A DNA stretch of 64,000 nucleotides from Smittia aterrima (lineage: Eukaryota > Arthropoda > Insecta > Diptera > Chironomidae), in the NCBI GenBank assembly GCA_033063855.1, contig CP093831.1, forward strand, positions 4,650,001 to 4,714,000, given 5' to 3'. Below the pieces are notes generated by a model. The model saw nothing but the letters and a program-made list of their open reading frames with translations. It was not told the DNA's origin and searched no databases. The position numbers were made by a program, and so were the translations under genes. Below, piece by piece: positions 26,501 to 37,274 of this stretch (positions are counted from its first letter, which is position 1; the number at the start of each line of letters is the position of its first letter).

Positions 26501-27834
26501 TTAGAGATTAGCAAACCAACCACGCAGAGCAACCACGTGGCTTAATTAACTTCCTTCACCATTGCTCATGCGTGGTCATTGGCTTGAGAGTCTTAAATTA
26601 ACAAAGAGAAAGAGTACATCGTCGTTGAGATGGCAAAAACACTTTGCAAAATTATGTGACATGAAGTGTTTGTGTGCGGCGCGAATAATCACCGTAACCG
26701 CGATGTGTGTGGATTACATGTTAATTAATTAGGCTTTCGAAACTTGTTTGATCTAATTTGAATGCAGATTGAGAATGCAAATGATGTTGATTGCGATGTG
26801 GGGAATCAAGAATGAGAGAAAAGTGCTTCTGGCTTTTTTAAAACGACACGAAAAACATTAAACAGATTTCTTATGTCACTCGTTGATGAAGTTTCATCTC
26901 CAACGAACGGTCACTAATTAATTAAACACAAACCACAAGTCTCGGCTACCGAACCGCCTAACTCTTTTTATAGTAATCGCATTTGACCAAATCGAGCATA
27001 ACGACCCGTGCGACTTCACGCGAGCAAGAGGACCGAAATGTCGCCAAGGACCGCGCAGAGATTGATACCGTTCATTAGATTAACATGCAATTTCATCAAG
27101 TCGATGTGGCTTTTCTGAATAAATCAGAGTAAAAAATCACCTTCAAACTTGTCTTGGATTTTAGTCGCCAGCCCACGCAATTATCGTTTTAATTTCATTA
27201 ATAGAAACAACTTCGACTCGATGTTTTGTTTTTGCCTTTTTATGAATGAAATCTTTTAGCACGAGCGAGCGGTGTGGCTTTCAAAACAACAAACTGTTGT
27301 TTCACCGCTTGAACATTACGCGATTATGAATGTGGGCGTTGAATCGAGTGAACCGATGAATGTTGCATTTGCTGAGTACACGAAAGTGAATGAGAAAATA
27401 GAACATTCATTAAATGGATTTGTTCACAAGCTACGTTTCTTAAAACATTTTTGAAGAATTTTCTTTAAATCGATTTAGAAATCTTCTTTCTAAATATCAA
27501 GAAACTTCTCTTGAATCTCTTGAGAGCTACGTAATCAATGAACAACTCATTTGAGAACAATGATCTGTCAGTTCATAAGAAATCAACTGAAATCATTCAA
27601 ATGAAATGAATTCTCTTCTTATCAAAGCTTTCGGTTCCTATAAAAAGTTTTACGCTCAGAGAGCAGCAAGCTACGACAAGTTTCTGAGTTCTTTATTATT
27701 CCCAGTCGCTCAGTGATCTTCTTTAGCTAAAGACGTAAAACTTTCCAGCTCCTGATAAAAATCAAATCAATAAAACCGGTCACACAATTATTCAAATTAC
27801 TGGTCTTCTATAGTTGTCTTCGATCGTCGCATAA
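14537..27834. other. Gene-free 13.3-kb region between bHLH gene and DPYD
   Basis: No supported gene is visible. The longest frame (minus strand, 22121-22486, 121 codons) has no recognisable motif, and its Lys/Arg-rich, low-complexity composition looks fortuitous. No tRNA or inverted-repeat element was seen. The region may hold cis-regulatory elements for the bHLH gene upstream and the 5' region of DPYD at its right end. Confidence 0.5.
27639..27645 (+). promoter_or_regulatory. Candidate TATA box for DPYD
   Basis: TATAAAA followed by AG lies 196 bp upstream of the DPYD start codon. It would place transcription start near 27670 and leave a 5' UTR of about 165 nt. No strong initiator was seen at that spacing, so the call is tentative. 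Confidence 0.4.
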
Positions 27835-30800
27835 ATGGCAGCTAGACTAATTGACACTCCCGATATCGAGGTAAATATTCATGTCAGTTAGTTCAATTCT
27901 CGAAGAAGATGTTATTGAACTAACTCGTTTAGTTGTTTACAATTGTTTCATAATATTTCACTCCGTATCACTCAACTGATAACAGCTGATACGCCTTGAA
28001 ATATTTTTTTTTTGTAAAATCTCTTGGGCACGCGTTTATTTTTTTCACTTAACAACTTGAATTTCTAATCACAGCTAATGAGATAAAGTTTATCTGATAA
28101 ACGGACTTGCCTTATCAACTAATTGTTTTATAACTTTTTTAGAGCCTCTTATCGTTGAACCCACGTGTTCAAACGAAGTGTTCGGTACTTGCCACTGTTG
28201 AATCGCAAAAAAATAAGAAACACTGGAAACGCAATGCAGATAAGAGCGAAGCTGTGAGTAGTGATTATGATTGAACATAAACCTTGAACTTTCATTGACG
28301 TAATTTTTTTTAGGGATGTCGTTCGTTGAAAAATGATTTCACAGACATTAAGCATACGACCTTGTCGGAACGAGCTGCACTGAAAGAGGCTGCAAGATGT
28401 TTGAAGTGCGCTGATGCTCCTTGTCAAAAGTCGTGTCCAACTCAGCTTGACATAAAAGCTTTTATCTCAAGCATCTCTACGAAGAATTATTATGGCGCAG
28501 CAAAATCAATTTTCTCGGACAACCCTCTCGGATTAACTTGTGGAATGGTTTGTCCAACATCTGATCTGTGTGTTGGTGGATGTAACTTGGCTGCTGTCGA
28601 AGAAGGTCCAATCAACATCGGTGGACTTCAGCAATACGCCACTGACGTATTCAAACGAATGGGATTGAAGCAAATTTTAAATCCAAACTTGAAGCCGCTT
28701 GAGAAAAACGCAAATTCTCCGATTGCTTTGCTTGGCGGTGGACCAGCTTCACTTTCTTGTGCAACATTCTTAGCTCGACTCGGTTACAAGGATATTACAG
28801 TTTACGAAAAGCGAGATTATCTTGGTGGATTGAGTTCATCAGAAATTCCTCAATATCGTCTTCCATTCGATGTCGTTGACTTTGAAATTGGATTGGTCAA
28901 GGACCTTGGAGTAAAATTCGAAACTGGAAGAAGCTTATCCATGAAGGATATTACAATCAAGAAATTATTTGACAAAGGAACTGCTGCCGTGTTTCTTGGA
29001 ATCGGTTTGCCGCAAGCTAAGATCGCTCCAGTCTTTGAAGGTTTGACTGAAGCAAATGGATTCTTCACCTCGAAAGATTTTCTTCCTCGTGTCGCTGATG
29101 GAAGTAAGAGAGGAATGTGCGGATGCAAAGCAACAAAACTCCCTTCTTTGAGTGGCAATGTGATTGTTCTTGGTGCAGGTGACACAGCTTTCGATTGTGC
29201 AACATCAGCTCTTCGCTGTGGAGCGTCAAAGGTCTTCTGTGTCTTCCGTAAAGGTTCAACGAACATCCACGCAGTTCCCGAAGAAGTTGAGCTCGCAAGA
29301 GAAGAGAAATGCGAGTTCATTCCTTTCATGTCCCCTGTCAATGTCATTAAGAAGAATGGAAAGATCACTCACATTGAGTTCTGTCGAACTGAGAAGGATG
29401 AGAACGGAAAGTGGATCGAAGACATGGATCAAATCGTTAGATTGAAGGCAAACTATGTCATTTCTGCTTTTGGTTCCGGATTGATCGATCAAGATACAAT
29501 TCAAGCTTTGGCTCCCGTTCCACTCAACACTTGGGGACTTCCCGACATCAACGAGAAGACTCAACAATCGTTAGTTGAAAATGTTTTTGTTGGTGGCGAT
29601 CTCGGAGGTTACTCTGGAACAACTGTTGAGTCTGTCAACGATGGAAAAACTGCCGCTTGGTACATGCATTGCTATCTCCAAGGATTGCCTTTCGACACTC
29701 AACCGAATCTTCCACTTTTCCACACTGCAATTGACTTGGTTGATATCTCCGTTGAGATGTGTGGAGTGAAGTTTGAAAATCCTTTCGGACTTGCTTCTGC
29801 TCCACCAACAACGAGCATTCAAATGATTCGACGAGCTTTCGAGCAAGGCTGGAGCTTTGCATTAACCAAAACTTTCTGCCTCGACAAAGATATGGTCACA
29901 AATGTTTCGCCAAGAATTGTCAGAGGTTCAACTTCTGGTCACATGTACGGGCCAGGACAAGGAAGCTTCTTGAACATCGAATTAATTTCTGAGAAATGTG
30001 CTGATTACTGGCTTCGAGGCGTCAGAGAATTGCGAGCGGATTTCCCATCGAAAATAGTTATTGCGAGTATAATGTGTTCGTACAACAAAGAGGATTGGGT
30101 CGAACTTGCTACTCGTGCTGAAGCTGCAGGGGCTCAAATACTTGAACTGAATCTGTCATGTCCACATGGAATGGGAGAGAGTGGAATGGGTTTGGCTTGT
30201 GGTCAAGATCCAGTTTTAGTTAAAGACATCTCAAAATGGGTCAGAGCTGCAATTAAAACTCCATTCTTCATTAAACTCACTCCAAACATAACAGACATCG
30301 TCTCAATTGCAAAGGCAGCTCATGAAGGTGGAGCTGATGGAGTCACAGCGATCAACACAATTTCGGGATTAATGTCGTTGAATGCCGATGGAGTTGCTTG
30401 GCCAAATATTGGAAAAGATAAGCGAACAACTTATGGCGGAGTTTCTGGAAATGCGACTCGACCAGTTGCGCTGCGAGCTATCTCAGCTGTCGGAAATGCT
30501 TTACCAAATTATCCAATCATGGGAACAGGAGGCATCGACTCGGCTGATTCAGCTCTTCAATTCCTCCAATGCGGAGCTTCGGTCTTGCAAATTTGTTCAG
30601 CCGTTCAAAATCAAGACTTTACCGTCATTCAAGATTACATAACTGGCCTCAAAGCTTTGCTTTACTTGAAAAATAATCCACCACCTGAGAGCTTGCACTG
30701 GGATGGACAATCGCCACCAGTTCCTAAACTTCAGAAAGGAAAAGCAGTCGTTCGTCTGACTGACGATGATGGGAACTTTTTGGTTCATTTTGGAGATTAC

Positions 30801-31436
30801 GCGAAGAAACGAGACGAGAAGTTAATGAAGATGCATGAAGAGAAGGGATCACTTTATGATCCTTGCGATGGTCGGTTTAATTTATTTGAATTATTTGAAG
30901 ATGTTTTAATCGATTTCCTCCAATTCAGAACAATTGAAAGCAATCAAAGGAGATTCTAAAGATTCTAGCATCAAACCTGCAGTAAAAGTCAACGACGTTA
31001 TCGGAAGTGCTTTGCCAAGAATCGGCCCATACAAGAAACTTAATAATGTTCAGCAAGTCGTTGCTCTTATCGATGATGTGAGTTAACAAATAATTTTGGT
31101 ATTTGTCCTCAAATAACTTCAAGTTTTCTTAGGATTTGTGCATCAACTGCGGAAAATGTTACATGACTTGCAATGATTCGGGTTATCAAGCGATTTCTTT
31201 CGATGCGGAGACTCATTTGCCGCACATTACTGACGATTGCACTGGTAAAACTTCTTCCATTCGCATCAAAAGTCATTTCAAATTATTTATTTTCAGGTTG
31301 CAATCTTTGTTTGAGCGTTTGTCCCATCATCGACTGCATTTCGATGGTGCCAAAGACAATTCCCCACATCATCAAGAGAGGAATTCAAGCCGTCGACCAA
31401 AAAGTGTTTGTTCGTCCCTACATTCCATCGCAATAA
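27835..31436 (+). CDS. su(r): Dihydropyrimidine dehydrogenase (NADP+), complete
   Basis: Six exons: 27835-27870, 28143-28253, 28314-30870, 30929-31077, 31133-31244, 31297-31436; 1034 aa, close to the human length of 1025. The enzyme reduces uracil and thymine with NADPH, the first step of pyrimidine breakdown, in the cytosol; in Drosophila the gene is suppressor of rudimentary. The exons read in order: the LNPR and KKHWKRN N-terminus; an N-terminal iron-sulfur domain (CLKCADAPCQKSC, CGMVCP); the FAD-binding GGGPASLSC; the NADPH-binding LGAGDTAFDCATSAL; the FMN/pyrimidine domain with the catalytic-loop Cys in NLSCPHGMGE; and two C-terminal 4Fe-4S motifs (CINCGKCYMTC, CNLCLSVCPIIDC). The exon 3 donor is the weak GTCGGT, but only that junction restores the family frame. 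The terminal exon has two broken copies downstream at 34.6 and 39.0 kb, so duplication breakpoints lie inside or near intron 5. Confidence 0.97.
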
Positions 31437-31523
31437 ACTTTTCTTTTATTTAGTCGAATTTGCATAACATTAGATTGTAAACAAATTTTTATGTAAAATC
31501 TGCATTATCGATAATAAAACATT

Positions 31524-31690
31524 TTATGCAATATCTCTCAGCTTTGCCTCGTTCAACATAGCAACAACAGAAGCAAGAATCTCCAAACTTCGGTTGCTTC
31601 TTCGGTTGCTCGTTCTTCAGAACTCTACGAAAATAAAAATTATTTTCAGCTTCGAGACGACGACGACGTGTAACTTACTCTTGAAGATTT
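31524..31690 (-). pseudogene. Carboxypeptidase remnant, unit 1
   Basis: Two short pieces related to the intact carboxypeptidase at 39.2-40.6 kb are fused. The first is the last about 55 bases of the coding region including the stop. The second is the exon 3 start, intron 2 and exon 2 end. Everything between (about 0.9 kb in the intact gene) is deleted. It cannot encode an enzyme. Confidence 0.85.
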
Positions 31691-31725
31691 ATCTAAATCA
31701 TATTCGTGCTTCCTACCCCAATCAG

Positions 31726-31971
31726 CTCAAATACACTTCAATGCTGATCCTGACGAGGAACCTTCACTTGCTGAAATGACAAAAATTGCACTTAACGTTA
31801 TTCAACGCCTAAGAAGTTTTCAATTCTCGGAATGAATCAATATGTGTCGAACATCAGCAAAAAAACCTCATCAACTTCTAATGTATTCAAGCGATCATCG
31901 CAATTACAACGAAGCTTTCGCCATAATCTTTTGTCTGTTTCATCATTTTGTTGGTAAACTCTGTTTGTTAA
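31726..31971 (+). pseudogene. Alkaline phosphatase remnant, unit 1
   Basis: It matches pieces of exons 3 and 4 of the intact phosphatase at 59.5-61.3 kb. At least three internal deletions have removed the metal-site exon 3/4 junction, the ADH segment and most of the C-terminus, and frames are broken. A filler of about 35 bp (31691-31725) joins it to the carboxypeptidase remnant, and the same filler is present in unit 2. Confidence 0.85.
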
Positions 31972-32083
31972 TTACTTAGAAGAGTTAAGTTTATTGGTTA
32001 AATTTATGAATTAGAACTATTTCTAATTCGAGACTATTGTCGAATATATTTGCAAAAGTTTCAACGTTTTATAATTAAAGCTT

Positions 32084-33110
32084 TCATTTTTTATTCCTGA
32101 AGTAGAATGTTTTGGTTAGATTCGAAACGAAATTTGGCATTTGCTTCATTGCATCCATGTCAGGATGATCGGGAATGTTTGATTGCTTAGCAAAGGCAAC
32201 TCGTCTGTTGACTCCTGTGAGAATTGTCAGCAAATCATTTTGTGGATTTTCTCTTAATTCATCACAAAGCGCTTGAATGAACCATGACCCGTCGGTAAGA
32301 TTTCTGAATGAGTAAAAACCTTCAGCAGTTGAGTACATCACAAGCAGATCAGCGAGAGTTGGAATTACAAAATGTTCTTGATATCTTCTGTGATCGACTG
32401 TGTCGAACTCCATTTTTTGCTGCAAAGGTCTTGTCTTCATAATGACTCCAGGATCGACAAGTTTTCCTCGACAAGCTTGAATGAAGAAAAGCTTTGGCTT
32501 TCCAATCAAACTCGGACAATTATCTCCAACGAAAGGCGACCACAATTCTTTAACAGTGAATGGTCCATCGGCTGCGAAAATTTTACCATCTTCATCGCCG
32601 TGACTCATAAAAACGACCACCAAACAATCGTTATCAGAATGATCTTGCTCTGATACTAAAATGAACGAGACGTTACGAAATTTTATTTGATAAGAAAACA
32701 ATGAACTCACCTCTGAACAGTTGATTCTGAATTTGACGGATGGTGTAATTTGTACAAACTTCGACAGAAAGTCCGAGGTTGCTGAAAACTTCTTCCAGAT
32801 CACTTGCGTCTTTCTTTGAGCCTTCTCTTTCCGGCTCGCCTTTCGTTTTTTCTTGACTAAAAATAAGCGCGCATCCAACATTTCTACATGAATCGTAATA
32901 AAGCTCGTCTGTCGGTCGTGATGGATACAACTCTCCGGGTTTCTTCTTAGGTTTCTGGGAATTATTGGAAGCCCTTGCAGTAGAAACGAAAACAGTTTCT
33001 GGAACTCTTTCTACGGCAAAAATTTCAAATATTTTATTGGAGTCTCTTGGCTTAAACGTCTGAACTTCCATCTCTGCCATGATTGTATCGTCTTTGATTT
33101 CGTTATTCAT
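32084..33110 (-). CDS. Effector-type caspase, copy A
   Basis: Two exons, 33110-32711 and 32655-32084, joined by a 55-bp intron; 323 aa. It is a cysteine protease of the apoptosis machinery, made as a zymogen. The p20 part starts near the YYDSCRNVGCALIF strand. The catalytic His is in MSHGDEDG (about 152), and the catalytic Cys is in IQACRG (about 195). The S1-pocket Arg is likely in ERE-GS near the start of p20 and in the YSFRN strand of p10. A candidate interdomain cleavage site, DTVD, sits at about 218-221 with His in P1'. The N-terminal region is about 75 aa with no CARD or DED, so this is an executioner type. Compared with copy D, it lacks the DDLDA stretch in the N-terminal region and has a shorter C-terminus (ends at FRNKK). 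No frame damage is seen. It faces the phosphatase remnant tail-to-tail. Confidence 0.93.
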
Positions 33111-33480
33111 TGCGGAATTTTCTTTGTCTGAACACTAGCAACTTATCACACGAACTAACTTGCGAAAAGTATTTCCTTTCAATTTTCCAAATTTTCTTAA
33201 AACCGTTTTGCCAATTATAAAATAAAATTTCTTTTGAAACTGATATTCCTTCCTTTTTTTTTATTCGTGGGGCGCTCTTTAGTTTTCAGCGTTGCCCCGT
33301 AAAAAAACGTGGTCCGGCTTCTACTAATCAAAGCAATGAGTACTTGTAAAATTAAAATAATTAAATAAATATTACTTAGCGAGACGTGGTGCTCAAGACA
33401 GTTTTTAATTTCAAATGATCAATATCAGTGTTGTCTTTGCTTTTATATCGAATGAAGAGGATCGTATTAGAGTTTTAGTA

Positions 33481-33674
33481 GGGTGATTTACGTTCCGAGG
33501 AACATGTACGCTCCGAGGAACAGAGACTATTGTGAGCTTTCCTGACCACGGAGAAAAATTTCATAGCAAGTTTCCGAAAGCAAAATAATTAAAGCGCTCA
33601 GAAAAACGAAAATAAAAAATTAGCTGGTCAGGGAAGCTCACAATAGTCTCTGTTCCTCGGAACGTAAATCACCC
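33481..33674. mobile_element. MITE with about 50-bp terminal inverted repeats and TA target duplication
   Basis: The left end GGGTGATTTACGTTCCGAGG is matched in reverse complement by the right end, ending in AAATCACCC. The arms pair over roughly 50 bp, including the segment AGAGACTATTGTGAGCTT. The left arm carries an extra 18-bp direct duplication of the GCTCCGAGGAAC type. TA flanks both ends (33479-33480 and 33675-33676), as expected for a Tc1/mariner-type non-autonomous element. The 194-bp element has no coding capacity. The paralogous site near copy D (about 63040-63065) lacks it. Confidence 0.88.
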
Positions 33675-33920
33675 TATGTCAGTATGCGTTTACTACATTC
33701 TCATTCTTTCATTTTTATAGAGAATTCTATTTTCATCCTCTTACCTCTTCGTTTTGCACATTGCTTTAGGTCGGGCTGAAGTGTAGAAAAAGAAAGTGCG
33801 GAATTGATATTTTTCCTAAGAATTTATGGGACTGAGTGTGGGCTTTTTTTTTGCACACTTCTTTAAAGTATGAAGGCTCAACGAAAATAATTTCTTCTTT
33901 TCTTTAACTCTTAACGTTAT

Positions 33921-34175
33921 CTTTGGAGTTGGAGCATTGAGTTGTTAACAAAAAATGTTCAACTGGTCATCACGAAGCAAAAAATTCAAACTCTACACAT
34001 TGGATCCACCTCTGGTGAGCTCAGAGTGGAACTTCGTTCCCTTTGGAGTTAGAGCATTGAGTTATTCACATTAAATAATCAGCTGATCACCTCAAAGCAA
34101 TAAATCCCAGAAAATCCAAACTCCACTCATTGGATCCATCTCTGGTGAGCTCAGAGTGAAAATTTGTTGCCTTTA
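33921..34175 (+). repeat. Two tandem copies of a 120-bp repeat
   Basis: Monomers begin at 33921 and 34041 with CTTTGGAGTT(A/G)GAGCATTGA. Each contains CATTGGATCCA and GTGAGCTCAGAGTG. Related pairs occur at 37735-37962 (same strand) and 63545-63800 (opposite strand). No coding frame is present. Confidence 0.85.
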
Positions 34176-34553
34176 AGTAAAATATTTCTTGAATAAAATT
34201 CATGAAATCTTCTTGAACCTATGCACATTGAGGTCTAATAACGCATCGTCATATAAATATTCACTAATCTACCCCAATGTGAAACTTTTATCCTTTGTTG
34301 TTGTTTTTCCAATCGTCAAATTTTTTATGAGAAACGATGACCCTCCAGCATTTTGATTAATAGGCGATGACCCTTGGATTGAAAGGTTTCCGATTGTTAT
34401 TTTTCTCAACTAGACGAGATTTTCTTTCGAAAAATTTATTTTTATATCAAATTTCTATTTTCTATTCTTCAATTTGAACTTGGTGAGCTCGATTTTTAAT
34501 TTTAAGTTTAAAATTATTTACATCAGCAATCATTTCAAATATTTTATTTTCAG

Positions 34554-34674
34554 GTTGCAATCTTTTTTTGAGCGTTTGTCCCATCATCGACTGCATTTCG
34601 ATGATGCCAAAGATGATGGGAGTCCCCACATCATCAAGAGAGGAATCCAAAACGATGTTTGTTCGTCGCAATAA
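34554..34674 (+). pseudogene. DPYD last-exon copy, unit 2
   Basis: A near copy of DPYD exon 6 (31297-31436) with a preserved TTTTATTTTCAG acceptor. One iron-sulfur Cys codon has become Phe (CNLC to CNLF). Indels after SMMPK shift the frame, so the native C-terminus is lost. Upstream exons are absent. It is a by-product of the duplication. Confidence 0.88.
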
Positions 34675-34745
34675 ACTTTTCTTTTATTTAGTCGAATTTG
34701 CATACTTTTAAACAAGTTTTTATGTGAAATCGATTACAAATAATT

Positions 34746-35394
34746 TTATGCAATATCTCTCAGCTTTGCCTCGTTCAACATAGCAACAACGGAAGCAAGA
34801 ATTTCAATTGCATTCGGAATAATTTGATTAGCTGGAAGATTGAATCCGTATTGTCCTTGATCTCTGAATTCGTAAGCGTAGGTGACATTTGTTCCGAGAG
34901 AAGCTTTAACCCAATCGACGGATGATCCTGAAGCAATTTCTAAAATGTCAAGAAAATATTTTAAATTTTTGCTTTTGATGATTCTCGATTAACTTACAAA
35001 TAATGTTTGCGATTGATCCAAGACTGTACTCAGTACCAACAATATTTCTTATTGCAGTTCTGCCGATATCTCCGATTTCATAAAGTTCTTGGTAGTTGCC
35101 CAAGAGTTCGGTAGTCCATCCGTAAGGTGTCATAATCATTTGTCCGTAAGCATGGAAAGCATAATAGCCAGCAAGTCGTGGAATCGTTTTGATGTATTCA
35201 GAGAGTTGCAATGTTTCATCTTCTGAGAATGATTTCATTTGTGATGATTGTCCCAGTTCCTGAATCAGCTAAAGTCCAGTAAGTAAATCGACCAATTTTC
35301 AAACATCGGTTGCTCGTTCTTTAGAACTCTACGAAAATAAAAATTATTTTCAGCTTCGAGACGACGACGACGTGTAACTTACTCTTTAAGATTT
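34746..35394 (-). pseudogene. Carboxypeptidase half-copy, unit 2
   Basis: It matches the 3' half of the intact carboxypeptidase at 39.2-40.6 kb: last exon, intron, and the end of exon 3 including the zinc-ligand segment FHAYGQ. The rest of exon 3 is missing except for a short piece around the CCCAGTTCCT segment and the exon 2/3 boundary. Exon 1 and most of exon 2 are absent, as is the HAREW zinc site. It is broken and cannot make an active enzyme. Confidence 0.88.
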
Positions 35395-35429
35395 ATCTAA
35401 ATCATATTCGTGCTTCCAACCCCAATCAG

Positions 35430-36291
35430 CTCACATGCACTTCAATGCTGATCGGAATCCTGACGAGGAACCTTCACTTGCAGAAATGACAAAAGTTGCA
35501 CTTGACTTTCTTAATAGAAACAACAACAGAGGATTCATTTTAGTAGTTGAAGCTGGAAAAATCGATTTCGCACATCACAACAACAACGATTTTCGAGCTT
35601 TGGATGACACTTTGGCATTAGATGAAGCAGTTGAAGTCGCATTTAGAAGACTTGGTGAGAATATTTTTTAAAAAAAGTAAAACATTTATCAATTTAAACA
35701 ATTTTAGATTTATCGGAATCTCTCGTCATTGTCACTGCTGATCATGCTTCAAGTTTAGTCTATTCCGGTTATTCAACGCCTAAGAACTTTTCCATTCTCG
35801 GAATGGATCAATATGTGTCGAACATCAGGAAGAAACCTTATCAACTTCTGATGTACTCAAGTGGAATTGGTCATCGAAACTACAACGAAGCTTTCGCAAT
35901 GAAGGATCACAGAAATTCTTATCACAAATCGGCGGTTCCATCAACTTGGGCAAATCACGGCGCGGAAGATGTTCCACTTTATGCTGTCGGAGCATTGGCT
36001 AACATTTTATTTAGAGGTTCACTTGATCAAACTTAAATCCCCCACGCAATTGCATTTGCCATGTGCTTAGTAGAACATGAAGACAGATGTCGAAACTCAG
36101 CAAATGAGATGAAATATGAGCCTCGAATAAGAAAGCCTAACAAGATTCAACTCATTCGCGAGCAACTACAAAATCGTTTGGGAAATTTCAGTGAACTTGC
36201 CGCCAATGAAACAGAAGAAAATTCAAAATCGGAAAGAATTGGTTTATCGTTTGTCTGCTTCATCATTTTGTTGCTGAACTTTGTTTGTTAA
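35430..36291 (+). pseudogene. Alkaline phosphatase half-copy, unit 2
   Basis: It aligns to the end of exon 3, intron 3 and exon 4 of the intact phosphatase. It begins inside exon 3 after the filler 35395-35429. Splice sites are kept, but the N-terminal half with the nucleophile Ser is absent. Where the intact gene reads DQTYVPHA this copy has an in-frame stop (near 36034-36036). The sequence beyond the stop still reads in frame to the GPI-type tail, so the damage looks recent. Confidence 0.9.
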
Positions 36292-36364
36292 TTACTTAGA
36301 AGAGTTAAGTTTATTGATTAAATTTATGAATTAGAAATAGTCTCGAAATACATTTGCAAAAGTT

Positions 36365-37274
36365 TCAAACGCTTTCTAATTGAAGCTTCCAATCTTTATT
36401 CCTGAAGTAGAATGTTTTGGTTAGCATCGATACGAGATTTGGCATTTGCTTCATTGCATTCATCTCAGGATGATCGCGAATGTATGATTGCTTAGCAAAG
36501 GCAACTCGTCTGTTGACTCCTGTGAGAATTGTCAGCAAATCATTTTGTGGATTTTCTCTAAGTTCATCACAAAGCGCTTGAATAAACCATGAACCATCTT
36601 TAGGATTTCTGTATGAGTAATATCCTTCAGTAGTTGAGTACATCACAAGAAGATCAGCGAGAGTTGGAATTACAAAATATTCTTGATTATTTCTGTGATC
36701 GACTGTGTCGAACTCCATTCTTTGCTGCAAAGGTCTTGTCTTCATAATGACTCCAGGATCGGGAAGATTTCCTCGACAAGCTTGAATGAAGAAAAGCTTT
36801 GGCTTTCCAATCAAACTCGGGCAATTATCTCCAACGAAAGGCGACCACAATTCTTTAACATTGAATGGTCCGTTGGCTGCGTAAATTTTACCGTCTACAT
36901 CGCCATGACACATAAAAACGACCACCAAACAATCGTTATCGGAATGATCTCGCTTTGATACTAAAATTAACGAGAGACATTACGAAATTTTATTTGATAA
37001 AAAAAACAATGAACTCACCTCTGAATAGTTGATTTTGAATTTGACGAATGGTGAAATTCGTACAAACTTCAACAGAAAGTCCGAGGCTGCTGAAAACTTC
37101 TTTCAGATCACTTGCGTCTTTCTTTGAGCCTTTTCTTTCCGGCTGGCCTTCCGTTTTGTCTTGACTAAAAATAAGCGCGTTTCCAACATTTCTATATGAA
37201 TCGTAATAAAGCTCGTCTGTCGGTCGTGATGGATATAACTCTCCGGGTTTCTTTTTATCTTCAAATTCAGCCAT
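36365..37274 (-). CDS. Effector-type caspase, copy B, shortened N-terminus
   Basis: Two exons, 37274-37019 and 36960-36365; 283 aa. The first Met codon used by copies A and D is lost here, and translation would start at the conserved internal MAE. About 40-60 residues between it and KKPGELYPSRP are deleted, leaving almost no pro-segment. The protease core is intact: catalytic His in MCHGDVDG (about 104; Ser before His is Cys here), IQACRG (Cys about 147), YYSYRNPKDGSWF. A likely DTVD cleavage site sits at about 170-173 with His in P1'. The C-terminus ends DWKLQLESV, as in copy D. All junctions are in frame. With no pro-segment it may depend on different activation or be constitutively prone to dimerise; that is inference. 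It could also be an early pseudogene, though no disabling change is seen. Confidence 0.85.

Larger units (their letters stand above)
33111..34240. other. Spacer downstream of unit 1 caspase start, with MITE and tandem repeat
   Basis: The sequence just beyond the caspase ATG (33111-33470) is related to the matching region of copy D (62515-63060), so the duplicated cassette extends past the gene. The MITE and two 120-bp repeats are listed separately. No coding sequence was recognised. Confidence 0.6.

Noticed and set aside
28850..29368. 172-codon antisense ORF inside DPYD
   Set aside because: Lies wholly opposite the well-supported DPYD exon 3; a shadow of its codon bias.
35803..36036. Unit 2 phosphatase fragment as a functional short gene
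   Set aside because: No N-terminal half, no nucleophile Ser, no start in a proper context, and an in-frame stop before the C-terminal anchor.
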